Counted from the stretch's first letter, positions 55,801 to 62,610 are shown. The stretch: DNA of 64,000 nt from Dyella_B acidisoli (GCF_049532895.1 NZ_CP064031.1:2480001-2544000); one strand, 5' to 3'. Notes: a model not told the origin generated them from the letters alone. Numbers and translations: made by a program.

Positions 55801-58800
55801 GTCACCCTCGATCGCTGGCACCGACGTATTCCCAACAGGCGCGATGTCAAGCGAATTGCCACCGCCGCCGCCGATGACGATCGGTAGGTTGTTCGCTGTC
55901 TTCACGGTGACATTGCGGAATGCGAAGAGCTGCAAATACGAGTTCATCGGCACGTAATTGATCCCGCCGGTGGTCCAGTCCCATTGCAGATTGGTCAGAT
56001 CATTGGCGCTGCTTGGATCGTTGCCCTGGTTGTTGACCAGGAGGTAGGAATCGCTGCCACCGGGCTGGAAGGACGCCAGGTTGGTGCGCGCCGCCAGCGT
56101 GGCAGGGTCCATGAAGGTCAATTTGCCGTGCTTGACAGCGGTGTCGTAGTTCCAGCCGTTATAGCCCGCGCGCCAATCGACCCCCACGCTGCCGCCAATA
56201 TTTCCCATCTGAAAATACTGGTTGAACAGGTTGAGGTTGTTGCTGGCGTAAAGGACGGTACTGCCGGTCGTTCCGAAGGGGAATGTTTGGGTAAAGCCGT
56301 TCAACACGTTGCCCGACCAGCTCAGCGAAGCAGGCGTCGTCGAGGCGCTTACTGCGTACAGGTTGATGTTGCCGAAGCCCTGGAGATTGATGTTGTTGAA
56401 TTTGCCTGATGCAGGCGCCTGCATGATGATCGGCTGCCCGCTAACGGGGAAATCATCACTGCTATCGGTAGCACTGGGCGTGGCACCGCCGGTCGCGCCA
56501 CCGGCGAAATCGATGCGCCCCACTGTGCCCGCGGTGGTGTTATAGCCAAGGCCGGACCAAATTTGCGCATTGTTGATTTGCCATAGCGGTTGCGGGGCCA
56601 GCACCTTCAATAGGCCGAAGAGGTCGCTTTGGTTTGTTGCAAAGTCATAACCTGCCGCGATATTTACCGTGTTGGCCACCGCCAGCGTCTGCGTAACAGC
56701 ATTGATGCCGTAACCCTGCGCCAGAATGATGTTGCCAGTGTCATTCAGAGTCAGATTGCCGGTGCTGTTGACCGCCAGCGTATTCAATACAGCCGTATTA
56801 CTGCCGTTCTGCAGCAAATCGATGCGCGTATCGTCGAAACCGCGGATGTCCATGTTGCTGAACGTGTTGTCGGTACGCGCCGGGCGTAACTGCACGTTGT
56901 TCGCGGGCGTGTCGAACGCCGCGCGTCCCTGGCTCGGCAACTGCGCTTCGGTGGCGGCGACCGATCCCTGCCAGGTCGCCTGCGAGTTGGTCGGAATGGT
57001 ACCCGCCGTGCTTACGCCCAGGCCGGAGTACATGTAGACGTAATCGCCCTGCAGAATCGTGTCAGGTTGCGTAAACGTGATCAGACCCTGCTGGTTGGTA
57101 AAGCCGCCGTTATAAACACCGTTGACGGCCGCCGCACCCAGCACCAGGCTACCGCCGCTCCCCAAGATCAGATTCTGGGACACGGTAATGTTGTTGGCGG
57201 AAACCTCGCTAATGTAAGTCGAGGCCAGGATTGGCGTCGTGGGTCCGGCACTGTCCTGCACGACCATGTTCTGGAAGCCTTCCACCTCCAGATAGCCAAA
57301 CTGTCCATTGGGCGCATCCGGATGGATCAGCACAATCGACGGGTTCCAGGTCGTGCGATCGGATGCTGTGCAGTTGGCCGCCGTGTTGCACCCGCTGGAC
57401 GCCCAGATGTTCCCGCCCTCCAGCAAGGTGGGGGCGGTTCCTGCGAACTGGACGGCACCTTGGTTGGCAATGGCGTTGTTAAGGACTACCGATGCGGGAC
57501 CACCACGGCCTGCATCTAGCACGAGCTCGCCGCTCGGTCCGCCGATATACGAATTACCTTGCAGAACGATATTGCCCTGAGAGGTTTCGAACACCAGCGA
57601 CGCACCGTTCGGTGCGCTTTCATTGACAGGCACCGTCAGCGCGGTGCCACTGGTCACCCCTACACCTGCGTAATAGACGATGCCACCACCCGTGGTGGCC
57701 GCGGGATTGAGGGTGATGTCTGGTTTAATGGTGCTGGTGGGGGCATCCCAGCGCTCCACTTCCATCTGCCCGAAGCCGAGTATCCATAGGGCGCTGTTGA
57801 ACGAATTGTTACCCGCACCATACTCAACGACGACGTTGCTCGGCAGGAAATTCGACACACCGCCAACGCTGCCCGACATCGCCACCACATTGCCGCCCTG
57901 CAAGATCACCGGATTGGCGGTACCACTTGCAAAGGTGACCAGGTTAGGACCAAACCCCTGGTTCGTACTTGCATTGCTCAGCAGGCTTGACGCCTGGCCC
58001 GTCGAATTCCCCAACCAGCTATAGGGGGCAAACGTATAGGGGCTGACGTTACCCACCACGTACAACGTGCCGTTCGGGCCTGCCGTTAACTGTGGTGTGT
58101 TTACAGCGACGCCTTCCCCCGCTTGCAGCCACAAGCTGCCGCCCGTCAGGGTGATGTTGGAGTTGAGTGTCATCACCTTCTGGGACGCCAACGTGAGCGA
58201 ACCATTGCCGGTGTTGGTAATCGCCGCACCGGAGTTCAACGTCAGGTTGTTGATCGCCTGCAGGGTCAGGGTGTTGTTGCTGGCGTAGGTATACCCCTGC
58301 GTGATGGTGATGTTGCCGGTACCACCACCGCCTGTATTGGTGTTGATCGTTACAGCACCGCTACCCAGCGCTGTGACGATGTCCTGCCAGCTGATCTGCG
58401 AGGTGTTGGCCGTAAAGGTCGGCCCCGCACCGCCTGGCACCGTCGGTGCGCCGGTAAAGCCGGTGCTGGTACCTGCGCCTGCTGCGTTAATGGTGAGGTC
58501 GGAAGGGTCCAGCAATAGCGTGCCGTTCGCGCCGCCAAGGTCGCCGCCGAGCAGGTCGTCCTTGCCACGGTAATTGAGGATGGCATGGCCCGACACTTCG
58601 GCATTGCCACCATTGCCGCCACCGCTGCCAGTGGCGGTGATACTGCCGTAGTAGTTGGTCGTGTCGTTCGCCCACACCACCACTTTGCCGCCCGATGCAT
58701 TGCCCTGCGTGCCGCTGGCATTCAAGGTGACGCCGCTGTCCACAAAGGTGTCGGTGGCATTGGCGATGTCCGTGCCCTGCCCGTGCATGTCGCCACCCAC

Positions 58801-59994
58801 GCGGATCACACCGCCGCTGGCGGTGCCGCTCGCGCTCAATGCGCTGTTGCCCATTAACGCAGTGTGGTGGCCGGTGACGTCGATGTGGCCACCGCTGCCG
58901 GACGTACCGGCTGCATTGATCGAGCTATCGCCCGCAGCATACGAACCATTCGCCGTATAGCTGCCGCCCACCATCGCAGTGCCCGCATTCGGATCGGCCG
59001 TAAAGACGGCTGTACCACCTTGCGTGCCAGAGACATTGATCTGCGCGTTGCTGGCGTAAACGTTCTGACCGCTCACCTGCACCGTGCCGCCGCTGCCGTC
59101 CGCGTTCTGTGCCTGCACCGTGCCGCCGACCTGCACATCGCCGCCACCGCTGGCCACAATCTGCACGCTGCCGTCCGGATTCGCGGCCGTGCCGGTGGCC
59201 TGGATCATGCCGCTGGTGTTGATCGCCAGCGCGCCCAGGTTGTCGTTCACCGCTGCCAGCATCACCTTCGCCGCCTGCAGTGTGCCGGCGACGTTGATCG
59301 TGCCGTGCTCGCCCGCTTGCGGCTGCACGGTGATGGTGCCGTTGGAGAGCGTGACCTGATCGGCCGCCAACAGGTTGACCTTCGCACCTGCGGTCAACTT
59401 CGCTCCGGCATCCACCGCCACCGCCGGCGCCACCAGTGTGATGTCGCCACCGGGCGTGCTGATCGTGCCCAGCACTTCGATCTTGCCGTTGCTGCCGGAC
59501 AACACCATCGTGCCGCCCTGCATGAAAGCACTGTCGGAGATGTTGCCCGTTGCGGCGACAAAACCACCCTGCACGTTGATCGCGCCGCTCTGCCCGACCA
59601 GGATGCCGTTCGGGTTGATCAGGAACACGCGGCCGTTACCTTGCACCAAGCCGTTAATGGTGCTGGGCAATGATCCAACCACGCGATTGAGCGTGGCCGA
59701 CGTTGCATTCGGTGCCTGGAACGTAACGGACTGGCCGCTGCCGACGCTGAAGTTGTTCCAGTTGATGACGGCGTTGTTGCTGGTCTGGTGGATCAGCGTG
59801 TTGCTGCCGTTCGCGCTGATGGTGGCATTGCCTGCCATCACCTGCCCGCCGGTCGGGCCGCCGGCCAGCGCAACGCTGCTATACGCGGCGCCCTGAAGCA
59901 CGCCCAAGACTGTTGCAATCTGCAAGACCAGCGATTTGACGCGTGGCGTTGCGGAGATCGATCTGCGCGAGTTCGAGCGATGATGTGTCTTCAT
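43849..59994 (-). CDS. Giant filamentous haemagglutinin (TpsA), 5381 aa
   Basis: AGGA lies 9 nt before the ATG. Signal peptide about 1-44 with a basic start (MKTHHRSNSRRSIS) and core VLQIATVLGVLQGAAYSSVALA. TPS haemagglutination domain about 45-300 with LIHQTSNNAVINWNNFSVG, NRVVGS and NPNGILVGQSGAINVQGGFVA. Then thousands of residues of short beta-helix strands (N-x-x-G-L-xG-x-I rungs), including three large imperfect repeats in the C-terminal half. A Pro-Thr linker (VPTPTPVPTPSPSS) precedes about 115 residues ending in a Cys pair (ENCVDIP...VKHVCMEH, 15 residues between) resembling the HMW1 tether. N-X-S/T sequons are frequent. Likely a fibre reaching far from the cell, exported by TpsB2, and possibly also glucosylated. 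Confidence 0.93.
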   Translation of the reverse strand: MKTHHRSNSRRSISATPRVKSLVLQIATVLGVLQGAAYSSVALAGGPTGGQVMAGNATISANGSNTLIHQTSNNAVINWNNFSVGSGQSVTFQAPNATSATLNRVVGSLPSTINGLVQGNGRVFLINPNGILVGQSGAINVQGGFVAATGNISDSAFMQGGTMVLSGSNGKIEVLGTISTPGGDITLVAPAVAVDAGAKLTAGAKVNLLAADQVTLSNGTITVQPQAGEHGTINVAGTLQAAKVMLAAVNDNLGALAINTSGMIQATGTAANPDGSVQIVASGGGDVQVGGTVQAQNADGSGGTVQVSGQNVYASNAQINVSGTQGGTAVFTADPNAGTAMVGGSYTANGSYAAGDSSINAAGTSGSGGHIDVTGHHTALMGNSALSASGTASGGVIRVGGDMHGQGTDIANATDTFVDSGVTLNASGTQGNASGGKVVVWANDTTNYYGSITATGSGGGNGGNAEVSGHAILNYRGKDDLLGGDLGGANGTLLLDPSDLTINAAGAGTSTGFTGAPTVPGGAGPTFTANTSQISWQDIVTALGSGAVTINTNTGGGGTGNITITQGYTYASNNTLTLQAINNLTLNSGAAITNTGNGSLTLASQKVMTLNSNITLTGGSLWLQAGEGVAVNTPQLTAGPNGTLYVVGNVSPYTFAPYSWLGNSTGQASSLLSNASTNQGFGPNLVTFASGTANPVILQGGNVVAMSGSVGGVSNFLPSNVVVEYGAGNNSFNSALWILGFGQMEVERWDAPTSTIKPDITLNPAATTGGGIVYYAGVGVTSGTALTVPVNESAPNGASLVFETSQGNIVLQGNSYIGGPSGELVLDAGRGGPASVVLNNAIANQGAVQFAGTAPTLLEGGNIWASSGCNTAANCTASDRTTWNPSIVLIHPDAPNGQFGYLEVEGFQNMVVQDSAGPTTPILASTYISEVSANNITVSQNLILGSGGSLVLGAAAVNGVYNGGFTNQQGLITFTQPDTILQGDYVYMYSGLGVSTAGTIPTNSQATWQGSVAATEAQLPSQGRAAFDTPANNVQLRPARTDNTFSNMDIRGFDDTRIDLLQNGSNTAVLNTLAVNSTGNLTLNDTGNIILAQGYGINAVTQTLAVANTVNIAAGYDFATNQSDLFGLLKVLAPQPLWQINNAQIWSGLGYNTTAGTVGRIDFAGGATGGATPSATDSSDDFPVSGQPIIMQAPASGKFNNINLQGFGNINLYAVSASTTPASLSWSGNVLNGFTQTFPFGTTGSTVLYASNNLNLFNQYFQMGNIGGSVGVDWRAGYNGWNYDTAVKHGKLTFMDPATLAARTNLASFQPGGSDSYLLVNNQGNDPSSANDLTNLQWDWTTGGINYVPMNSYLQLFAFRNVTVKTANNLPIVIGGGGGNSLDIAPVGNTSVPAIEGDVVIDPNLYLNQSDGYWATAIYANSLNTLGILGFNSGTTATVSGNDWSRSFGFYLNLLHRSVLADGVTAGNTNSVVNLSADTSGTANDTLQEEYVNLSLLQVLAGNLTVNSRGLIQITNWGNTTDTSNITIRSQGDIGVAANFTRTGAGNLSLQADANLNSIYAGYAAINPVYTGSNTDPRGYDTAGADGKGAVFAWVGGTNALTPQFGTVITANSNTTVPAGYTFYSLTGTPLPAGTALTAGEAVIQPGAVPGGFTVLTNGGNTVYAIYNYAVVAAGGYYGEYNMPYVSLGTSTSVGGIAPQALTVDGGLVTNVGGQANPIGTIVTGNTGSKGLGLSGQFYTQVTQPSGVLGTYSSMGTPEAWMTQQGGPISLTSGTGNIDIRSGYEYQSTEWAHITGDIADLRLGSSAVANTGLNNPTSTATWFKLGTTSGSIAVAGYRDILVTDASGINPSAGTAPVSLVANRDLDVLGPLTRASSGSDLTLGAGNMIVTAPGVTINADQLQLIVGNGANISTSVNGLSGEMIAPANNPTGVLGVSSTATYNGMTIGGDTPTGVLSVTNGKTITINNGFVNGMLAAFTFGPKGLVWPAPAPYGSTTTSPLDPIGLTVQSAGATLAGSINIGTVGGSIIVNAPILVNNSPGITTGEINLDADGTTGAGDIQINSNITTQIPGPNGNIFMEADKGSITHGGGAQGADTISGNDLTMIASGAIGATGTGNAIDTNVNAALFQSGAGAYVYQSGPLALTAAGSANGTVNITDSQNTLTVGNFPAGTTPQTTLTPTITNNVYVQGLTSEVGIVDTGSNSITLNAIGANSDVMAAAHTYTPNGTITVNAGRNIVDTQEDTNYGDIGIGTGTPTSNSLAFSAGGLLTLNAGNTIGGDGSTTPNPLDVYFGNLSATSIGTGAQSGVYLTALDTNASGGVVIGGGVSSQKNIDITARASTVAGSGSLDVTSAMTTANGGYIRLAADDNVNVNAAVSANTTGNVVLAAGLSGSGSINQGAAGTLSSGSGEINAYAATNINWDANATTTGNILAQSGQAMTYGGAGVLNAASVVLTSGTTIGTATNAVQTNAANLAIANGGNAFVNNAGAVTLAARSSNNANINVSTTNGTITVGNVNVATSILPGTGQDVGWDNNPNNTPLAAGASLVGVSANGSGNVNLLANGTGSNVLIDQSVTSGSGSITATANTNVVFNNGVAQTGTGATGIVSLNATNGQVIDNELASTPVVIGNTLNATAASGIGTAASAGGPGSTGDLATQVSNLNAVITGTGNAVVQNSGALNVQGSVGSNTLNVGSTAGITVSGPVSASGGTVDLTSGMGAMGSTGLVNNAGGVTLSANVTTGALSISSSGLVQQTGGSIKDGSLKVDTTRYTTGNSATLTNDTSTLTENGSSVTGNYTISTGGTLNQTGSTTVGGNLTETGFTGGTVNGTVKVGGNYSGVNTYGPGGSITAAGANSWTNANAATTGVVVATGAGPDFDLASANLGTGNNITVDLRSKTSTVTGAQDAILLNGSGANELGTVTLTTGGKVTVNTATNDYNLVQTAPVNVASLTVNSVAGSSAATGLENNGLGVINGINYGTHDNALNGGNGSRIALTSSGNTIGAITINNGDTAGVSSDGNITVNNVTVNNGLSVASQGGAISNGTGTAIQARTLNLSALNGIGTAANPINYDTATVVSATGAPGILATAVTGPTGSTFVSTTGAVQLGGMVNTISFTCDNTHSNLCNTATTTTGTSVSTASLGNSSLLGNITLTAAGPVTTGNTVTTNGGNITIANTSGNVTLSNAVTANGKGTVQLTSAADLLVNAAVSSSAGEINALATNNVALGANVSTGGNVFIQAQNKAITQSAGTVSGKGVVLTAGTTIGTAANRINLNSSQLALQSAGSAYATEQGPTTVAGVTTSNGALDVQTTAGDLTVGAVTLTPTIANNAVGAALAGLNANGTGTIRTQANGGDLNVNDAMVSGSGEINAKSTTGNVNLGANITTTGNAFVEGNQAITYTAGTITAKGAVLTSDNGPIGATGAGTVQTAVSTLGVNSAGDAFVNNAGAMTLAAESANGGNLNLSTTNGTITVNSVALTPTIAANAAGLTLSGVSANGTGNANITANGAGSNVLIDQNVTSGSGAINVTANNNVTFNNGVAQTGTGATGIVSLTATNGQVIDNEAAATAVVIGNSLNATAANGIGTAASAGGPGSAGDLATQVSNLDAVITGTGNAVVQNSGALNVQGSVGSNTLNVGSTVGITVSGPISATGGTVDLTSGMTSLGSTALSNNAGGVTLADDVTASTLSINAAGLVQQTNGDITDTTTRVNTTRYTTGNSATLSNNATTMTEAGSTVAGNYSITTQGTLNQTGATKVGGNLTESGETGGTVNGTVTVGGNYSGVNNTAGGGSITAAGSNSAVNNNSAVTGVVTANGAGPDFDLSSVNLAGTTLSNITVNLRSISATVTGATDAVLLNTGNNALGTVTITTANAPVTVTTGLHDYNLVQTAAIALPTTTALTVNAVAGANTPTQMQNNTLGTINGINYNTHDNTLNGGQGSRIVLNNPANTFAGITINNADSANVATSGSLQLGAITAANSVVANSQNGAITQKSGAPAILASALALNAATGIGATNAPIRYDTATAIAAGDTPVLATSESGNGSTAVSTTGAVQLGGAINEVGFDLTSSNLSGTTTTGTLLTPTLVYNTATTGEINLLSSGTATLAANVTTTGNAFVQSISGNIVQTGGLLSANDAVLTANAGSIGATNSPINTNVSTLGLSAQGDVNAMNSGALTLGAVTSSNGAVNVATTDGTLTVGAINVNPTIAGNAMGLTQSGVSANGTGAVNLVAGGSGSNLLIDQNVTSGSGAITGTADNNITFNNGVAQTTTGATGTVALTATNGQIIDNEAASTPVVIGNTLNAAAANGIGTVASGPGVTGDLATEVSTLSANITGTGNVVIQNLGALNVSGSVNANTLDVGSTAGITVSGPINATGGTVDLISGMTGLGSTGLSTNKGGVTLASNVTANDLSINAAGLVQQTSGLINDTTLAVDTTRFTTGNSAALTNGTAGMTENGSSVAGNYTISTQGSLDQTGTTTVGGNLTETGETGGTVNGTVNVGGNYNGVNTYGPNGSVTAGGSNSATNANAATTGVVVASGSGPDFDLSSVNLNAGQNVTVDLRSTTVSNVGGATNAILLNGGANTLGTVTLNTAKAPVTLTKTTADYNLVQTSALNLGNVTVNAVAGANTPSVMQNNTLGTIAGSNYDVHNNALNGGQGSRIVLNNTGNTFGTVTLNNGDAANIATSGNLQLGAVTVANSMVATSQNGSITQSKGAPGIKAAALALNAATGIGASNAPVVYDTATAIAAGDTPVLATSESGNGSTAVSTTGAVQLGGTINEVGFDLTNSNLSGTTATGTMFTSTAVDNSADTGEINLLSNGAATLAADVTTNGNAFVEAKQGNITQTKGKVNAASAVLTADAGSIGGAGSPIATNVQTLGLNAQGNAYAVNDGALTLGAVTHSNGTVNVSTVKGPLTVASISVQPTMAGNAAGLTQSGVSANGSGNVVLQANGGDLAVNANVASGGGEINVKSTSGNVNLGANLSTTGNAFVEAANNITQSAGTLSASGAVLTADTGSIGTSGSAIQTAVNTLGVTASKGSAYVSNAGAMTAAGTTKGDMALSTRSGQLTVGSVSLTPSVANNAQGIAQNGITTGGNLSLLAAPSTNGTLEIDQPVNVGGAMIGVGGVDVNVHSNVTANGPITFVADAASGSKPGPGWFRNTADISSNTGVAIYAVAGGQAPQGYGTTANNQVQLGTISGITTPNAPASRWGQAYPSSSYVPGYNGGGYGMFYKAPLAAVAPTPVPIGSNPTPVPTPTPVPTPSPSSGPSPSPVPTQIAVTPTLMVPPATGTAQMQYGGGFVVDISSLFDTPTTWFVDQTAVPFIRSTFDASLPINGNYAPPRFMFGVFPGSAENCVDIPEDKDNGKVKHVCMEHSPTLSSL
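44700..52450 (-). repeat. Three large imperfect repeats in the giant adhesin gene
   Basis: The segment coding GITVSGPI recurs at about 46881, 49050 and 51881, i.e. spacings of 2169 and 2831 bp. Each unit also repeats VIDNE-A, GDLATxVSxL, QxGxLxVxGSV, GGTVDLxSGM, GNYxIxTxGxLxQTG and GxGxDFDLxSxNL blocks. Recombination between units could shorten or lengthen the fibre. Confidence 0.85.
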
Positions 59995-60391
59995 ATGCAG
60001 TCCTGCACGGCGTTGTTATGCGAAGTGATGAAGCAAGCGATGGCTATTTGTTCGTGTGTCGTAAGGCGCATCGGTAACGAACGCGCGACGATGCTGTGCG
60101 TGGTGCTGGAAGCGGAACGACTGAACCCCTGAACATCCCACTCCCCTTACGACCGAAACGGTCAAGCGTTTTACCGACACGCTCTCTTGAACTGCCAAAC
60201 TCAAGACGCATGCTGGCAAGCAGCACGTTATTCGTGCTCGTCATGCCTAACCATCAGAGAATTCCTAGCGGATGCTTGGATGCATCAGGGAGAGGACGTA
60301 ACACCAAAAGACGTGCCGATATCGATCATCGAAACCCAGCGAACGAATGCGCAAAGCACGGACAGTTCGACGCTTCACTCTTTTCTGCGAT
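59995..60391. other. Leader and promoter region of the giant adhesin
   Basis: No protein gene. Holds the Rcs-like promoter at 60225-60267 about 235 bp upstream of the start codon, leaving a long leader. Plus- and minus-strand ORFs here lack ribosome sites. Confidence 0.5.
60225..60267 (-). promoter_or_regulatory. Rcs-like box with -10 TAACGT, promoter of the giant adhesin
   Basis: Box ATCAGAGAATTCCTA at 60253-60267, a perfect consensus copy; TAACGT at 60225-60230 after 22 nt on the minus strand. Confidence 0.7.
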
Positions 60392-60533
60392 AAAAAAAAT
60401 CCCTGACGGCCGGAAGCACTCTGGGGGCGCTTCCGACCGTTGCCGACCTGGTCGTCAGCCATCGCGTCCATGCCATGCGGGAACGTGCGATCGACGCGGC
60501 GGCGTATACCACCATGCACCGTATCGATCTGTT
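60392..60533 (-). ncRNA. Candidate small RNA A between an Rcs-like promoter and a strong terminator
   Basis: Predicted start about 60533. Ends in a Rho-independent terminator: 12-bp stem ACGGTCGGAAGC / GCTTCCGGCCGT (one wobble) with CCCCC in the loop, then CAGGGA and eight T (60392-60440). About 140 nt, and the only in-frame ORFs run through the terminator. This is the best of the five small RNA candidates because promoter and terminator both stand out and no protein gene is served. Confidence 0.5.
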
Positions 60534-60539
60534 GGAGGC

Positions 60540-60582
60540 AGTCTGACGCGGGGCAGACTGCGTATGAATCAGAGTATTCCTA
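60540..60582 (-). promoter_or_regulatory. Rcs-like box upstream of candidate RNA A
   Basis: Box ATCAGAGTATTCCTA at 60568-60582; CAGACT at the -10 position (60540-60545) after 22 nt is a weak hexamer. Confidence 0.55.
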
Positions 60583-60620
60583 GCGCATGGGTCGCAGTGA
60601 AAGTCACGTCACCATCGAGG

Positions 60621-60652
60621 CCGTCATTCTCGCGAAAGCGGGAATGACGGCC
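60621..60652. repeat. REP-like palindrome
   Basis: GCCGTCATTCTCGC-GAAA-GCGGGAATGACGGC, one mismatch. A related element lies at 62900-62927 (CGTCATCCCAGC-GAAA-GCTGGGATGACG). Both belong to the CGTCATTCCCGCGAAAGCGGG class scattered in proteobacterial intergenic regions. Confidence 0.8.
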
Positions 60653-60686
60653 TTGGGGGAGTCATGCGCAATGCCTGCACCGGAAT

Positions 60687-61340
60687 TCATATCCCATGCG
60701 TACGCATGTATTCGAACAACTGACTGTCGCTGTCGATACACAGTTTGCGCATGGCATCGTGCTTCTGCTGACTGATCGTCTTGATGCTGCGGGAAGTCAC
60801 CCGGGCGATTTCCGTAACCGTCATGCCGCGCGCCAGCATGCGCATGATTTCGGCTTCTCGGGCCGATAGCGCCGAACCGGCCTGATCATCGTGGGCGCGC
60901 TGCGTGGCGGTTTCCATCGCCCCTTCCGCCAGCCGCTTGCGCAAATATTCACTGACATAGCTGCGTCCCGAGCGAACCATTTGCACCGCCAATGTCAGCT
61001 CTTTGGTCAAGGCGGTTTTCTCGACCACCGCCTGCGCGCCCGCAGTCAGCATTCCTTTGATCAGAGCCGGGTTGTGCGACATCGTGAGCACGATGATTCC
61101 CAGCCGGGGATAGCGTTCGCGTAACTGGCCAATCATCCCAAGGCCATCCACCGTTTCGCCATCGACCGGCATGGAAAAGTCGGTAATGACCAGGTCGCAG
61201 GCTTGTTCGGTCAAAAACGTAAGCAGATCCGCGCCACTATGTACCTCGCCGATGACCTGGCAATCGGCGCAATGGTTTTGAAGCAGCATACGTAATCCCA
61301 CCAAGATCACGGGATGATCATCAGCTATGACAACACGCAT
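60687..61340 (-). CDS. RcsB-like NarL/FixJ response regulator 2
   Basis: 217 residues from the ATG at 61340 (CTGGGGGG upstream); the longer frame from 61457 is rejected. Receiver MRVVIADDHPVILVGLRMLL, phospho-acceptor Asp54 in LVITDFSMP, IIVLTMSHNPALIKGML. HTH LSAREAEIMRMLARGMTVTEIARVTSRSIKTISQQKHDAMRKLCI, even closer to RcsB in RSIKTIS. About half identical to regulator 1 by eye and ends likewise with QLFEYMR-x-x-G. No cognate kinase nearby. An Rcs-like promoter lies 460-500 bp upstream with a terminator between, so it may not drive this gene. Likely controls the adhesin island together with or against regulator 1. Confidence 0.9.
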   Translation of the reverse strand: MRVVIADDHPVILVGLRMLLQNHCADCQVIGEVHSGADLLTFLTEQACDLVITDFSMPVDGETVDGLGMIGQLRERYPRLGIIVLTMSHNPALIKGMLTAGAQAVVEKTALTKELTLAVQMVRSGRSYVSEYLRKRLAEGAMETATQRAHDDQAGSALSAREAEIMRMLARGMTVTEIARVTSRSIKTISQQKHDAMRKLCIDSDSQLFEYMRTHGI

Positions 61341-61669
61341 ACACCCCCCAGGCAGGTCTACCAAAAAGCGGCGCCGTCCGGCTGGCAAAACGATGGGAAT
61401 CCATGCCGCAAACAATGGACCAGCACCTATGCCTCGCTGTGCCGAACAAGAGCGCATCCAACGCTCAAATCAGCACGGGCGCTAGTCTATGACCAGACTG
61501 CACGGGTTTGTACAGCCCCGGTTTTCCAGGATGTGACCTAGCTTGCGGGCAGCTATCTGACGCAGATGGCATTTGATCGATCCATATCACTCTAATGGCC
61601 GCGAACGACGGCCTAAACGCCTGCTGCTGCGGCAGGGCGTCACATGAGGAACAGGCACCGGCGTCAGGT
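61341..61669. other. Intergenic region upstream of RcsB-like regulator 2
   Basis: No ORF of note. Contains GC-rich dyads (GGCCG...CGGCC near 61598 and CGCC...GGCG near 61620). The regulator's own promoter is presumably here but was not identified. Confidence 0.4.
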
Positions 61670-61793
61670 AAAAAACCAGCTCGGTCAACCCGCGACCAAG
61701 TACTACATGCGTAACAGGGGGTCTAAATTTTGGGTCGCAGCGCGCCGGGTCTCACGACCGGGTATCAAGGCGCATCAAGCGGCCGAGCTGGGT
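61670..61793 (-). ncRNA. Candidate small RNA C downstream of an Rcs-like box
   Basis: Predicted start about 61793; ends in a 7-bp stem CTTGGTC / GACCGAG (one wobble), then CTGG and six T (61670-61700). About 125 nt without ORF. The terminator is moderate. Confidence 0.35.
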
Positions 61794-61799
61794 TGCTAG

Positions 61800-61842
61800 A
61801 GATTGCTGAAAGCCCGAAACAAATAACATCAGAGCATTCCTA
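61800..61842 (-). promoter_or_regulatory. Rcs-like box with weak -10 CAATCT
   Basis: Box ATCAGAGCATTCCTA at 61828-61842; CAATCT at 61800-61805 after 22 nt. Faces RcsB-like regulator 2. Confidence 0.6.
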
Positions 61843-61949
61843 CCTGCTTTGCGTGATGCAAACACGGCTTCATTTCGCAGTGAATCAGCGTCCTTCTCCA
61901 CTTCGGCGAGGAAGCGTCGCACCGTCAAACTACCTCGAACATGAGCAGT

Positions 61950-62516
61950 TCACTGCAGCCGAATGTGGCTGCCCGGATCGTGGTCCATTCGCGTGACATG
62001 CGTAACACCGTTGTACACATACTTCACGTCGTAGCCGACGATCTCGCTACTCGTTTCATTGACGGTGTTGCATTGATGCTCGACCGTGGACGTCACTTGC
62101 GCTTGCTGGTGCGCTGCTTCGATGCGGTTGCCCGCATAACCGCCGCCCACCGCGCCCACCACCGTCGCCACCGTCTGGCCTTTGCCGTGACCCACCATAT
62201 GGCCGAGCAGACCTCCCGCCACCGCACCGATGGCGGTGCCTGCGATATCGTGCTGATCTTTCGGCGGCTCGGTGTGGTTGACGACGACATCCTGGCAAAC
62301 CTGCCTTGGATGCTCGACGGTTTTGTGTACGGGCGTTGTGCTGAGCACGTCGCCGTATTCAGGACCGCGGATAACCGGCACAGCAGCCGGCGTTGCGGCC
62401 GAGGACGCACCGGCGGTTCCGACGTCCGCAGTTGCATCGCGGTTGCATCCGCCCAGGCCCACCACGAGGACTATCGTCGTGCCCGTAATCAATACATAGC
62501 TCAACAGTTTCTTCAT
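61950..62516 (-). CDS. Glycine-zipper outer-membrane lipoprotein
   Basis: 188 residues; GAGGAG about 7 nt before the ATG. Lipoprotein signal with lipobox LGGC (Cys24). A glycine-zipper 2TM segment (about 90-130, AGTAIGAVAGGLLGHMVGHG and VVGAVGGGYAGNRIE) as in the 17-kDa antigen/OsmB/SlyB group, followed by a small beta-rich domain (VGYDVKYVYNGVTHVTRMDHDPG). Such proteins stabilise the envelope under stress; E. coli osmB, also a glycine-zipper lipoprotein, is a known Rcs target, which fits the Rcs-like promoter at 62758-62800 here. A terminator at 62611-62659 separates promoter and gene, so expression would need read-through or another promoter. Confidence 0.85.
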   Translation of the reverse strand: MKKLLSYVLITGTTIVLVVGLGGCNRDATADVGTAGASSAATPAAVPVIRGPEYGDVLSTTPVHKTVEHPRQVCQDVVVNHTEPPKDQHDIAGTAIGAVAGGLLGHMVGHGKGQTVATVVGAVGGGYAGNRIEAAHQQAQVTSTVEHQCNTVNETSSEIVGYDVKYVYNGVTHVTRMDHDPGSHIRLQ

Positions 62517-62610
62517 TCGCTACTCCTCAATTGTGGAATGCCGTTGCAACAACGAGCCATTCCATGTGCTCTCGTTCGGCAGGCAGGCATCGAACGTTGT
62601 TCGCACCCTT

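Noticed and set aside
60265..60519. 84-aa minus-strand ORF downstream of the box at 60568
   Set aside because: Spans the T8 terminator at 60392-60440, so it is unlikely to be translated as one protein.
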